Positions 24,064 through 33,085 are shown, numbered from the stretch's first letter. The stretch is 41,301 nt of DNA from Thermoanaerobacterium thermosulfurigenes (GCF_051201035.1 NZ_JBPODR010000021.1:1-41301), one strand, 5' to 3'. The notes: generated by a model from the letters alone, not told the origin. Numbers and translations are program-made.

Positions 24064-24789
24064 CTACTGATCTTCAGGTTTATCTTCCATTTTTTTGTTT
24101 TCTTGATTGACTCTGCTATCAATATACTTCTCAAACACACCTCTATCATACACGTTTATGGCAAGCCCAACTAAGCTAAATCCAATGACAATAAGCGGAA
24201 TAAACGCAAATAAAATACAAAGCCCAACCAATAATAAGCTTAATAGCACTATGCCTATCGTCTGAGGCAACTTTATGATTGAAAATATCAAAGCATTTTT
24301 ATATATATGCTTTATCTTTAAATCATACGTAACCATCAAAGGATAAATATAGACATTCATGAGAACAAGTATAAAACCAATAAATATGGTAATATAGCTA
24401 CCTGCAATTTTTATAAAACCTGCACTGTATGAAGAATAAATTTTGTAATTATTGATTAATATAAAAGCTGCTAAAGCATTTATCAACGTAATTATAAAGC
24501 TTTGCTTGAAATTTTTAACAAACCCGTCTTTGAAATCATTCCAAAGCCACACATTTCTATTAAGTGCATGATTCCTGAGCACATTATTAAATCCCGCCAA
24601 AGCAGGTCCTATCGTCACGATAGGTATACACGATACAATTAATAAAAGATTAAGGCTTATAAGTTGCCAGAAATTGTTCTTTAAAATGTCAAAAAACAAA
24701 GACATACCCTTCTTAGGAATATCATCAGCTTTTAAATCAGGTCTATGTGGATCGCCATAGTACATTCTATTAAAAAAATTTCCAAACAT
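24064..24789 (-). CDS. YesL-like (DUF624) membrane protein
   Basis: Protein of 241 residues with about five to six hydrophobic helices. It opens with MFGNFFNRMYYGDPHRPDL and has the family pattern NFWQLISLNLLLIVSCIPIVTIGPALAGFNNVLRN (split here over residues 39-74). DUF624 proteins such as YesL usually sit in ABC sugar-transport loci and are of unknown function. Here it lies between the gal regulator and the ferritin-like gene, with the orphan binding protein two genes downstream. Confidence 0.85.
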   Translation of the reverse strand: MFGNFFNRMYYGDPHRPDLKADDIPKKGMSLFFDILKNNFWQLISLNLLLIVSCIPIVTIGPALAGFNNVLRNHALNRNVWLWNDFKDGFVKNFKQSFIITLINALAAFILINNYKIYSSYSAGFIKIAGSYITIFIGFILVLMNVYIYPLMVTYDLKIKHIYKNALIFSIIKLPQTIGIVLLSLLLVGLCILFAFIPLIVIGFSLVGLAINVYDRGVFEKYIDSRVNQENKKMEDKPEDQ

Positions 24790-24873
24790 CGTTTACCTCT
24801 CCTATATCAGTCTATACTTCAATTATAAATGGTATGTACAGATTTTTCAATGACAAAAAAATATTAGATAGCA

Positions 24874-26064
24874 TTACAAAATACTATCTAATATTATATT
24901 CGATATACCCATCAAGGCCGTATTGTAATCTGGATTTGAAAAGGCAATGCTGCAGGATGAATAATTTGCTTCAAAAGATCTCCTTTTAATAGTATCCAAT
25001 ACAACGTCTTCTATAAACTTTCGACCTCTCACTATTCCTCCTGATATAAGCACCAACTCTGGGCTAAAGACATTGACTATATTTGCAATGCCTATGCCTA
25101 AGTAAATGGCGATCTTGTTTAACTCAGATAAAGCAACTTCATCCCCTTCTTCCGCAGCTTTGTATACAAATCTGGTTGTTATATTTTCCAAGTCTCCGTT
25201 GACGTATTCAGATACAAGAGAATAAGATCCCTCTTTTATCCTTTTTACCACATTATTTACCAATGCTTTCTCAGATGCCAAAGCTTCAAAACATCCATAA
25301 TTGCCGCAACTGCATTTAGGACCAGCAACGTCGATTGTAGTATGTCCTATCTCACCAGCCATGTCGTTAATTCCTCTGTATATTTTCCCATCCAATATTA
25401 TTGTTGAACCTATTCCATGTCCTACTTTTAAAAACACGACATTGCCGACATTTTTAGCAATTCCGTTGTAGAATTCGCCTAAAGCCATGGCTCTCACGTC
25501 ATTTTCAACAAACGTAGGAATCCCAAATTCTTTTTCTATCATGTCCTTTATAGGCACATTTCTCCACCCTATGTTAGGAGAAAATACGGATATGCCTTCG
25601 CTTGACTTTACAGGACCTCTAACTACTATGCCGATCCCTGCTATCTCTTTCTTTGAAATATCTTTTAAATGCCTTATTCTGTCGAATAAAAGTTTGAATA
25701 TGCTTTCCGAATCTTCCTTTTTTATATTATCAACCTTTGATTCTCTTATGGTGAGTTCAGCATCCAATAGGTACTCTTCCATTATATCTGTACCGATTAT
25801 TATCACGATTATATCAAAAGCTTCATTGTTTATCTTCAATATGACAGGTGGCCTGCCACCGCTGGATTCCCCTAATTTGTCTTCTTTCACAAGTCCGTCT
25901 TCTAAAAGCTTGTTTATGATATTCGTAACTGTAGGCGGCGTCAAATTCGTTATCTTTGCTATTTCAGACCTTGATACGTATTTGTTGTGACGTATCACAT
26001 TCAATATGAGACTTTCATTCATGCCTTTTAATAATTTGTAACTTACAGGTATCAAATCTGCCAA
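24874..26064 (-). CDS. ROK-family transcriptional regulator (likely gal repressor)
   Basis: Protein of 396 residues. Winged helix-turn-helix at about 15-70 (SRSEIAKITNLTPPTVTNIINKLLEDGLV), then a ROK sugar-binding domain with GIGIVVRGPV, ENDVRAMALGEF, the zinc motif CSCGNYGCFE and ELVLISGGIV. It binds DNA and a sugar. TTG at 26064 is chosen because AGAGGTG is 6 bases before it; the in-frame GTG at 26073 is part of that ribosome site. It follows galE by 11 bases, so it is part of the gal operon and probably controls it. No operator was identified. Confidence 0.9.
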   Translation of the reverse strand: MADLIPVSYKLLKGMNESLILNVIRHNKYVSRSEIAKITNLTPPTVTNIINKLLEDGLVKEDKLGESSGGRPPVILKINNEAFDIIVIIIGTDIMEEYLLDAELTIRESKVDNIKKEDSESIFKLLFDRIRHLKDISKKEIAGIGIVVRGPVKSSEGISVFSPNIGWRNVPIKDMIEKEFGIPTFVENDVRAMALGEFYNGIAKNVGNVVFLKVGHGIGSTIILDGKIYRGINDMAGEIGHTTIDVAGPKCSCGNYGCFEALASEKALVNNVVKRIKEGSYSLVSEYVNGDLENITTRFVYKAAEEGDEVALSELNKIAIYLGIGIANIVNVFSPELVLISGGIVRGRKFIEDVVLDTIKRRSFEANYSSCSIAFSNPDYNTALMGISNIILDSIL

Positions 26065-26075
26065 AATTACCACCT

Positions 26076-27065
26076 CTATTTGTCTCCAAATCCATAAGGA
26101 TTTGATTTATGCCATTTCCACGCAGACTCTATAATCTCCTCAAGTGAATTATGCTTAGGATTCCAACCCAACTCATTTATAATCTTGTCCGATGATGCTA
26201 CCAATTTTGCAGGATCTCCTGGTCGCCTTGCGGCAATTTTTGCTGGTATAGGATGTCCGGTTACCTTTCTCGCTGTTTCAACAACTTCCTTCACTGTAAA
26301 TCCTTCTCCGTTTCCCAGATTGTATATTGCACTGCTACTATCCCTTCTTAGCTTATCTAATGCTAAGATGTGGGCATCGGCAAGATCGGTAACGTGTATA
26401 TAATCTCTTACACAAGTGCCATCCTTTGTATCGTAGTCATCACCGTAGATTTCTATGAAATCTCTTTTCCCTAATGGCACTTGCAATATAAGCGGTATAA
26501 GATGTGTTTCCGGATTGTGATCTTCTCCTATGAGGCCACTTTCATCGGCACCAGCCACATTAAAATACCTAAGCACAACATGCTTTATCCCATAAGCATT
26601 GTCACACCACTTAAGCATCTTTTCCACAGCCAGTTTAGTTTCGCCATAAGGATTTGTAGGAAATGTCTTGTCATCTTCTTTTATCGGAACTCTTTCAGGC
26701 TCTCCATACGTCGCAGCCGTTGATGAAAAAACTATCTTTTTAACGCCGTATTTAACCATTTTTTTAAGTAAGCACATCGTCCCATACACATTGTTTTCAT
26801 AGTAATCCAACGGCTTGCCAACACTTTCGCCTACAAGAGAAAATGCCGCAAAATCAATGACAGCTTCTATGTCATTTTCTTCAAAAACTTTGTCCATAAA
26901 TTCGCTGTCCCTAATATCGCCGACGTAAAGCTTGCCTCCAATTACCGCTTTTTCATGGCCTGTTATCAAGCTGTCAACTACTATTACATCTTCTCCTCTT
27001 TTAAAAAGCTCATATGCAGTATGACTGCCAATATATCCAGCGCCACCGCACACTAAAATAGACAT
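26076..27065 (-). CDS. galE: UDP-glucose 4-epimerase
   Basis: Interconverts UDP-galactose and UDP-glucose, Leloir pathway. The protein is 329 residues, a short-chain dehydrogenase with NAD motif GGAGYIGSH (7-15) and catalytic YGETK (Tyr about 140, Lys 144), preceded by FSSTAATYG. Cytoplasmic. It is third gene of galT-galK-galE-ROK with 17 bases to galK. Normal length. Confidence 0.97.
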   Translation of the reverse strand: MSILVCGGAGYIGSHTAYELFKRGEDVIVVDSLITGHEKAVIGGKLYVGDIRDSEFMDKVFEENDIEAVIDFAAFSLVGESVGKPLDYYENNVYGTMCLLKKMVKYGVKKIVFSSTAATYGEPERVPIKEDDKTFPTNPYGETKLAVEKMLKWCDNAYGIKHVVLRYFNVAGADESGLIGEDHNPETHLIPLILQVPLGKRDFIEIYGDDYDTKDGTCVRDYIHVTDLADAHILALDKLRRDSSSAIYNLGNGEGFTVKEVVETARKVTGHPIPAKIAARRPGDPAKLVASSDKIINELGWNPKHNSLEEIIESAWKWHKSNPYGFGDK

Positions 27066-27082
27066 ACAATATATACCCCTTT

Positions 27083-28240
27083 CTATTTTATTTCTTTTGC
27101 TCCGTCTCCTACACCCGTCACATATATTGATGGCTCATAACCTATTCTTTCTTTGTACCCTTTCGTCACTTCTTTAATGAAATCTTCTATAAATTCTTCT
27201 TTGACAATGCTTACGGTACATCCACCAAATCCTGCACCTGTCATTCTGGAGCCTAAAACGTAATCTAATTTAAGCGCTTCATCGACTAAAGCATCCAATT
27301 CCTTGCCGGTAACTTCGTAGTCATCCCTTAACGAATTGTGAGATTGTACCATCAATTGACCAAATCGTTTAATGTCATTATTTTTTAACGCTTCAACAGC
27401 ATCCAAAACTCTCTCATCTTCTGTCACAACATGTCTTGCCCTCTTTACTAACACATCATCTGGTATCAAGTATTTGTATCTATCGAATTCTTCCAGTGTA
27501 ACCTGTCCAAGATTGTCTATATCCAATTTTTTCTTAAGGTAACTTAATGCAGCCTCGCACTGACTCCTTCTCTCGTTGTACTTAGAATCTTGAAGCCCCC
27601 TTCGCTTATTTGTATTTGATATAACTATCCTGTAACCATCTAATTTAAGTGGAACGTATTTATAATCAATTGTATCACATTTTAAAAATATAGCATAGTC
27701 GGCTTTGCCCATTCCTACAGCAAATTGATCCATTATACCGCAATTGACGCCGACAAAATTATTTTCAGCTTTTTGACACATTTTAACTAATTCAACCCTA
27801 TCAATCCCCAAATTTAAAATTTCATTCATAGCAACACCAGTCACAAGCTCTATCGATGCAGAAGAAGAAAGCCCTGCTCCATTTGGTATATTCCCTTCGT
27901 ACAAGGCGTCAAACCCTCTTAGCTTATAACCTTCATCTTGCAAAACTTTCAAGACGCCTTTTGGATAATTTGCCCAATCATCTTTTTTATCATAGATTAA
28001 TTCGTCTATGTCCACCTCGACTTTAAGATCAAAGTTTAGTGAAGAAAGGCGTACCTTTCCATCATCTCTCATTCTTATGGCCATAAACGTTCCAAAGTCA
28101 AGAGCACATGGGAATACATATCCACCATTGTAATCTGTATGTTCCCCTATTAAATTTACCCTGCCTGGCGAGTAAAATAACCTTACCCCTTCGCTACTTC
28201 CATAGATTCTTTTAAATTCTTCCACAATCTTTGTTGCCAT
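27083..28240 (-). CDS. galK: Galactokinase
   Basis: Phosphorylates galactose with ATP to galactose-1-phosphate. The protein is 385 residues of the GHMP family with the signature GRVNLIGEHTDYNGGYVFP (25-43), the ATP loop PNGAGLSSSAS, catalytic Asp in NCGIMDQFAVGMG, and the C-terminal GAGFGGCTV. Good ribosome site (AAAGGAGAGG). Second gene of the gal operon, 17 bases after galT. Confidence 0.97.
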   Translation of the reverse strand: MATKIVEEFKRIYGSSEGVRLFYSPGRVNLIGEHTDYNGGYVFPCALDFGTFMAIRMRDDGKVRLSSLNFDLKVEVDIDELIYDKKDDWANYPKGVLKVLQDEGYKLRGFDALYEGNIPNGAGLSSSASIELVTGVAMNEILNLGIDRVELVKMCQKAENNFVGVNCGIMDQFAVGMGKADYAIFLKCDTIDYKYVPLKLDGYRIVISNTNKRRGLQDSKYNERRSQCEAALSYLKKKLDIDNLGQVTLEEFDRYKYLIPDDVLVKRARHVVTEDERVLDAVEALKNNDIKRFGQLMVQSHNSLRDDYEVTGKELDALVDEALKLDYVLGSRMTGAGFGGCTVSIVKEEFIEDFIKEVTKGYKERIGYEPSIYVTGVGDGAKEIK

Positions 28241-28257
28241 TTAATTCCTCTCCTTTG

Positions 28258-29817
28258 TTAAATTTTTTTAAAATGTATACTATCTAAAAACTTATCAAAT
28301 GCCTCTTTTCCCTTCTCATCACGCTTAAATACGCCTGCATCCAGCAGCACTTTTAAGAAAATTTCACCTACCTCATCTTTTAGTACAACTTCTGCCTCTT
28401 CTCTCTTAAGATTCACACCGTATTTATTTACAAGCTCATCAATCCATGGTACATGCTTAAAAAGCGGATCATCTGCAGAAATCTCTTTTTTGTCGTATTT
28501 TCTATTACCTGATAATATCATTTCTATCTCATCAAGTTCTTTTTTTAACCTTCCAGGAAGAATAGCAAGCCCCATAACTTCAATAAGCCCTATATTTTCC
28601 TTCTTTACATGGTGAAGTTCCTCATGTGGATGAAAAATACCATAAGGGTACTCATCAGTAGTACGGTTGTTCCTCAGGACTAAATCCATATCATAAGCGC
28701 CATCACCATTTTTCCTCGCAATAGGTGTTATTGTATTATGCGGTACCTTCTCACCACCAACTGTGCTATAAGCAATTATATCAACAGATGGATCGCTGTA
28801 ATTTCTCCACTCTCTTAAAATCATGGATGACGCATCAATCAATTCTTCTTTATTTTTGCTTGAAAGCCTTATGACTGATAGAGGCCACTTCAATATTCCA
28901 GCATCTAAATCTTTAAACATTTCATTTCTATAATGTTCTTCTACCTTTGCTTCCTCCATAGGAAATACATGGCGCCCACCTTGAAAGTGCTCATGGGATA
29001 AGATGGAACCACCTACTATCGGTAAATCAGCATTAGAACCTATAAAATAGTGTGGAAACTGATCTATGAAGTCCAACAATCTGATAAACGTCTTTTCTGA
29101 TATTTGCATCGGCACATGCTTTTCATAAAACAATATGCAATGTTCATTGTAGTAAACATAAGGCGAATACTGAAAATACCACTGCTCTCCAGCAACCTTT
29201 ACTGGTATTACCCTGTGATTTTGTCTTGCTGGATGATTTAAGTTACCGCTAAATCCAACATTTTCCAGACATAAAAGGCATTTAGGATAATTTGTCTCTT
29301 TTAATGCTTTAGCTGCCGCTATGTCTTTTGGGTCCTTTTCAGGTTTTGAAAGGTTAATTGTAATCTCCAAACTGCCGTATTCTGTATCCGTCCTCCAATA
29401 TTTATTTTTCGCAATTCTATCCATCCGTATATAATATGAATCTTTTGATAAGCTGTAAAAATAGTCTGTAGCTTTTTCAATACCTGATACCCTTTTTATA
29501 TCATCGAATTTTTTTATAACTTCAGACTGTCTCGGCATCAATAAACCCATAATCCTCGTATCAAAAAGATCTCTATTTGTAATCGTATTTTCCTTGAAAA
29601 AACCTTTTTCGTATGCATAATCTAAAAGAGAATTGAGAATATCGTGGGGATCGTCTAAATCTACATCATCTGCAATGCCATTGTATGGCTCCTGTATCTC
29701 AAACAAATCCATCAATGAATTGCGACATTGGATATAGTCTGTACCTTCTATCATGCCGTGCTTCAAAGCATATATAAGCAGTTCTTCAATTTTTAGTGAA
29801 GCTATATTAGCATCCAT
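28258..29817 (-). CDS. galT: UDP-glucose-hexose-1-phosphate uridylyltransferase, class II
   Basis: Exchanges UMP between UDP-glucose and galactose-1-phosphate. The protein is about 519 residues, the length of the Firmicute (class II) GalT rather than the 350-residue E. coli type. Blocks include GFSGNLNHPARQNHRVIP, GSILSHEHFQGGRH with the catalytic His region, and HNTITPIARKNG. I place the start at 29817 (MDANIASLKIEELL), with AAAGGA 9 bases upstream; in-frame Met codons 10 residues earlier lack a ribosome site. First gene of the operon, with its own promoter. Confidence 0.95.
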   Translation of the reverse strand: MDANIASLKIEELLIYALKHGMIEGTDYIQCRNSLMDLFEIQEPYNGIADDVDLDDPHDILNSLLDYAYEKGFFKENTITNRDLFDTRIMGLLMPRQSEVIKKFDDIKRVSGIEKATDYFYSLSKDSYYIRMDRIAKNKYWRTDTEYGSLEITINLSKPEKDPKDIAAAKALKETNYPKCLLCLENVGFSGNLNHPARQNHRVIPVKVAGEQWYFQYSPYVYYNEHCILFYEKHVPMQISEKTFIRLLDFIDQFPHYFIGSNADLPIVGGSILSHEHFQGGRHVFPMEEAKVEEHYRNEMFKDLDAGILKWPLSVIRLSSKNKEELIDASSMILREWRNYSDPSVDIIAYSTVGGEKVPHNTITPIARKNGDGAYDMDLVLRNNRTTDEYPYGIFHPHEELHHVKKENIGLIEVMGLAILPGRLKKELDEIEMILSGNRKYDKKEISADDPLFKHVPWIDELVNKYGVNLKREEAEVVLKDEVGEIFLKVLLDAGVFKRDEKGKEAFDKFLDSIHFKKI

Positions 29818-29856
29818 AGTACACATTCCTTTCATATTCATTGTCATCTTAATAAC

Positions 29857-29885
29857 ATGATACTACATTCTTTAACTTTTTTCAA
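29857..29885 (-). promoter_or_regulatory. Promoter of the gal operon
   Basis: Minus strand TTGAAA (29880-29885), 17-base spacer, TATCAT (29857-29862), between the upstream terminator and galT. Confidence 0.72.
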
Positions 29886-29910
29886 TATTTTAATAAAGTT
29901 AATTTACACT

Positions 29911-29935
29911 AAAAAAAGCCCAACGTTTAGTTGGG
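29911..29935 (-). terminator. Intrinsic terminator after the DUF5132-like gene
   Basis: Minus strand CCCAAC-taaac-GTTGGG followed by CTTTTTTT, 8 bases past the stop. It ends the pump transcript and separates it from the gal operon. Confidence 0.92.
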
Positions 29936-29943
29936 TTTTATAA

Positions 29944-30303
29944 TCATTCAGCAGTTTTTAATCTGCTTAACTCACCTTCTAACATCTCTATCCTGCTTTT
30001 AAGCTCATTTACTTCTTTTATAGCCTTTTCTCTCTCTTTTTCTAAACTGTCTATTTCGCTTTGGTATAAATTTTCACCTTCGACGCCGTCTCTATCATTG
30101 TCATTAAACATTTTTGCTATTCTGTCTTTGCCTTTATTGATTACAAAAGATGCCTTATCAGCCATATCATAAGTGCTTTTTACACCATTTATTAGAACTG
30201 GCTTTACCTTTTCCTTTGCTTTTGGAAATAAAATATAACTTAATGCAGCAACACCAATTCCCCAGAAAAAGCTTCTACTTCCTAAAGTTTTAGCGATACC
30301 CAT
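29944..30303 (-). CDS. DUF5132-like membrane protein with C-terminal coiled coil
   Basis: Protein of 119 residues. A hydrophobic segment at 9-27 (RSFFWGIGVAALSYILFPKA) is followed by KEKVKPVLINGVKSTYDMADKA, the DUF5132-like pattern also seen at 32764-33000. The last 40 residues are a heptad-rich coiled coil (LEKEREKAIKEVNELKSR) almost the same as the tail of the ferritin-like protein at 23350-23985. Likely a small membrane anchor that self-associates or binds partners. Last gene of the pump operon, 65 bases after the small helical gene; ribosome site GGGAGGAAAC. Function unknown. Confidence 0.75.
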   Translation of the reverse strand: MGIAKTLGSRSFFWGIGVAALSYILFPKAKEKVKPVLINGVKSTYDMADKASFVINKGKDRIAKMFNDNDRDGVEGENLYQSEIDSLEKEREKAIKEVNELKSRIEMLEGELSRLKTAE

Positions 30304-30368
30304 TGAAGTTTCCTCCCTTCATAGGTTCTTCTATTATTTTATCCCGAAAAAAATATATTATTAAATCG

Positions 30369-30596
30369 CTATTTTCCAAAAATGAGTGTCCTTGCAATAG
30401 ATTTATACAATTCTTTAGCTTGGTGTTTTTCGCTCATCTTTACAGCATACTGTAAAAAATCATTAATTGTTTCTTGCCACAATTTTACAATTTCGTTTTT
30501 AGTTGATTTATCTTTTGAATACTCTGCAAAAGATATGTCAACCGTCTGTCTTAAAACTTTCGAAGCTTCTTCGAATCTTTTTTTCATTTCTTCCAT
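30369..30596 (-). CDS. Small helical protein of the P-type ATPase operon
   Basis: Protein of 75 residues, charged, predicted mostly helical, no membrane segment or signal. I do not recognise the family. It starts inside the pump gene: the first 59 bases overlap the pump 3' end in another frame, with GGAGG 10 bases before the ATG. Translation is therefore likely coupled to the pump. It looks like a soluble partner or regulator of the pump (inference). Confidence 0.68.
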   Translation of the reverse strand: MEEMKKRFEEASKVLRQTVDISFAEYSKDKSTKNEIVKLWQETINDFLQYAVKMSEKHQAKELYKSIARTLIFGK

Positions 30597-32733
30597 CAGA
30601 AATAATCCTCCTTGATGAATATTTATAAACTTTAATAGAATTTGCCAACACGATTAATTGATTCATGCTGTGTAGCATTGCTGCCGTAAATGGATTTACT
30701 TTACCAAAAAGCGTCATTACGTATTCTATATAGCTCATTGTTGATGCTATAACATGATTTTGCTTTATCACTTCCTTTGAATACCTTGATAGCTCTATCA
30801 AATACGGTATTTTTAAAGGATTTTCGTCGATTACAGCAACATCAAGCGCTTTTAATATCTTTTTACTTATGGGCCTTCCTAAAATAATTCCAACATCGGC
30901 ACTTCTCATGGCCTTCACATCATTTAGTCCATCGCCGACCATTACGACAGTTTTACCATCATATTTTTGCCTTTTTACAAAATTCTTCTTCTCATCAGGC
31001 GATACACTGCTAAACGCATTGACTATACCTAATTCATAAGCCACTCTATCTGTCGGCTCCTTGTCATCACCTGATAAAATATAAATACTATCATCGTTAA
31101 AGCCTAATGAACGTACAAGTTCTACTGCAGCTTTGCTCTTCTTCTTAAGCACATCTTTCATTCCAATGACTCCAATAGCATTCCCGTCAACAGCGACGTA
31201 TATTACACCTCTGTTTAAGCTTTTTAAAACATTACTGAGATTTTCTACATCATGTAAATCAATATTGTTTATCTCCATAAACCTCTCATTGCCAACATAC
31301 ATTTGTTTCCCATCTACACAAGCAAAAGCACCCATGCTTTTGACTTCTTTTCCATGAGAAAAATCCTCAACCTTTATCCCCATATCATCTGCTTTTTTAA
31401 TTATAGACAATGCTGCAGGATGTACGACACCATATTCTGCAGACGCGGCTATCTTTAGTATATGATTTTTGTCAGTACTTGATGACGGCAAAATTTCACT
31501 TACAATAGGTCTGCCTTCCGTAAGTGTTCCCGTTTTATCAAAAATCAGCATATCAGCTTTTGCCATATTTTCGATTGCAGATGAACTTTTTATCAATATG
31601 CCTCTCTTTGCCGCATTTTTGACAGCTATACCATAGACACCAGTAGAACCATGTGCAAAAGTACATGGACATAAAACAAGCATTGATGATATTCCCTTCA
31701 ATATATCCTTTGTATAAAATGACACAAGACCTGTAATGAAAAAAGACAGCGGTATAACTTTGTTGATGTATACGTCAGCAGTATTTGTAATATATTTCTC
31801 CCTTGATTCTAATTCCACAATTTTGTACAGATCTTCTATGCTCTCGTTTGCCTCAATGTCAGTTATTCTGGCCTTTACTTCCCCATCAATAAGCAATGAT
31901 GATTCAATTATTTTATCACCTTTTTGCTTTTTGACGTATTTTACTTTTCCTCGTATATACTTTTCGTCAACGATTGCACTGCCTTCTACTACTTCGCATT
32001 CAAACGGCGCCACATCACCTTTTTTAAGTGAAATCACATCGCCTTCATTAAGTTCCTCTACAGGTACTTCTATTTCTCTTCCCTCTAATGCCATCCACAC
32101 TTTCCCCGGTTTTAATCTAAGGAAGCTTTCTAATGCTTTTTTATTATAGTGTATGTTTAAAGAGTGAATAAAGACACTTAAATTGACGAGAAAAATAACC
32201 ACAAGCCCCAATATGCTTTCTCTTATAAAAAGCATTATGGTAGTAGCAATTGTTATCATCAAATCGCCATTTATTTTGCGTTCCTTAAGCAGCGTATTTA
32301 TGCCACTTCTAAATATTGGATATCCAGCAACAATCGATACAATTGATGATATGCTTAGTAATCCATAATGGCCGCTTAACGGTGATTTGCCAGCGAATAT
32401 GCGCTTTAAAGCGGTGTAAATCGTAGCAGCCAATGGCATAGCTACCATCACAAATTGAGTCTTTAATGGCAGATCTTCTGGTTCATACGGCTTTACATTA
32501 TCATCTACATCATCTTTGAAAATCGCATTTATGATTTCTCTTTTTATTTCTCCTAATGTCCTGCCTTCGTATTTTACAAGCACTTTTCCAGTAACGCTGC
32601 TGGCATTTACATATTTGATTCCTTTAGAGCTTTTTAAATAGTGATTTATCTTCTTTTCAAGGGATTTATCTTTGTAAAGTGCATCAAAGCTTAGCCGCGC
32701 TAATCCAGGCAACGAAAAAATCTCTCTTATCAT
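30538..32733 (-). CDS. P1B-like P-type ATPase with cysteine-free HMA-like N-terminus and degenerate actuator
   Basis: Protein of 731 residues. Residues 1-75 are a degenerate HMA domain (RLSFDALY, GIKYVNASSVTG) lacking CxxC. Membrane helices follow, then an actuator domain, the CPC metal motif of P1B pumps at 355-357 (VLCPCTFAHG), phosphorylation site DKTGTLTEG (Asp399), the HP motif (YGVVHPAA), and the hinge GDGLNDVKAM. The actuator TGE(S) loop is replaced by IRGKV, removing the Glu that drives dephosphorylation. The start at 32733 has GGAGG 6 bases upstream; an in-frame ATG at 32751 has none. It forms an operon with a DUF5132-like gene upstream and two small genes downstream. Transported ion unknown; iron or another transition metal is inferred. 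Confidence 0.87.
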   Translation of the reverse strand: MIREIFSLPGLARLSFDALYKDKSLEKKINHYLKSSKGIKYVNASSVTGKVLVKYEGRTLGEIKREIINAIFKDDVDDNVKPYEPEDLPLKTQFVMVAMPLAATIYTALKRIFAGKSPLSGHYGLLSISSIVSIVAGYPIFRSGINTLLKERKINGDLMITIATTIMLFIRESILGLVVIFLVNLSVFIHSLNIHYNKKALESFLRLKPGKVWMALEGREIEVPVEELNEGDVISLKKGDVAPFECEVVEGSAIVDEKYIRGKVKYVKKQKGDKIIESSLLIDGEVKARITDIEANESIEDLYKIVELESREKYITNTADVYINKVIPLSFFITGLVSFYTKDILKGISSMLVLCPCTFAHGSTGVYGIAVKNAAKRGILIKSSSAIENMAKADMLIFDKTGTLTEGRPIVSEILPSSSTDKNHILKIAASAEYGVVHPAALSIIKKADDMGIKVEDFSHGKEVKSMGAFACVDGKQMYVGNERFMEINNIDLHDVENLSNVLKSLNRGVIYVAVDGNAIGVIGMKDVLKKKSKAAVELVRSLGFNDDSIYILSGDDKEPTDRVAYELGIVNAFSSVSPDEKKNFVKRQKYDGKTVVMVGDGLNDVKAMRSADVGIILGRPISKKILKALDVAVIDENPLKIPYLIELSRYSKEVIKQNHVIASTMSYIEYVMTLFGKVNPFTAAMLHSMNQLIVLANSIKVYKYSSRRIISDGRNEKKIRRSFESFKTDG

Positions 32734-32753
32734 GTCAAACCTCCAATACATGC

Positions 32754-32777
32754 ATAATCCCTCTTATGAGGGATTAT
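32754..32777 (-). repeat. Perfect hairpin over the DUF5132 gene stop codon
   Basis: ATAATCCCTC-ttat-GAGGGATTAT, perfect 10-bp arms, spanning the stop codon and ending about 20 bases before the pump start. No U-tract, so more likely an mRNA processing or stability element than a terminator. Confidence 0.75.
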
Positions 32778-33000
32778 CTGCTGTTTCAGGCTGTGTCTTT
32801 ATTTTTGATTGAGTATGTTGATACTGGGCTTCGGCTATTATGTCTTCTACTTCTTCTTTCACATTTATAGCCAATTCTTTGCCTTTATCGGCAAGAATCA
32901 TAGCAGTACCTACAAGCCCTACTGCTAATTTCTTTGCCGGTTTCGCCAATAAAAGTGCTATTCCCAATGCTCCTACACCAATCCAAAACTCTTTGCTCAT
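32764..33000 (-). CDS. Small DUF5132-like membrane protein
   Basis: Protein of 78 residues: one hydrophobic helix (about 4-22, FWIGVGALGIALLLAKPAKK), then LAVGLVGTAMILADKGKELAINVKEEVEDIIAEAQ, the pattern of DUF5132 proteins often found beside HMA_2-type P-type ATPases. The start at 33000 has GGAGG 8 bases upstream; an in-frame ATG at 33042 has none. First gene of the operon with the P1B-like pump. Function unknown; probable membrane partner of the pump. Confidence 0.8.
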   Translation of the reverse strand: MSKEFWIGVGALGIALLLAKPAKKLAVGLVGTAMILADKGKELAINVKEEVEDIIAEAQYQHTQSKIKTQPETADNPS

Positions 33001-33085
33001 CTTAAAGACCTCCTGTCTATTTTTATTTATTTTAACCGGCATTTACAAATAATATTAATAAAAGTCATCGAAAGCTGTCATCATT

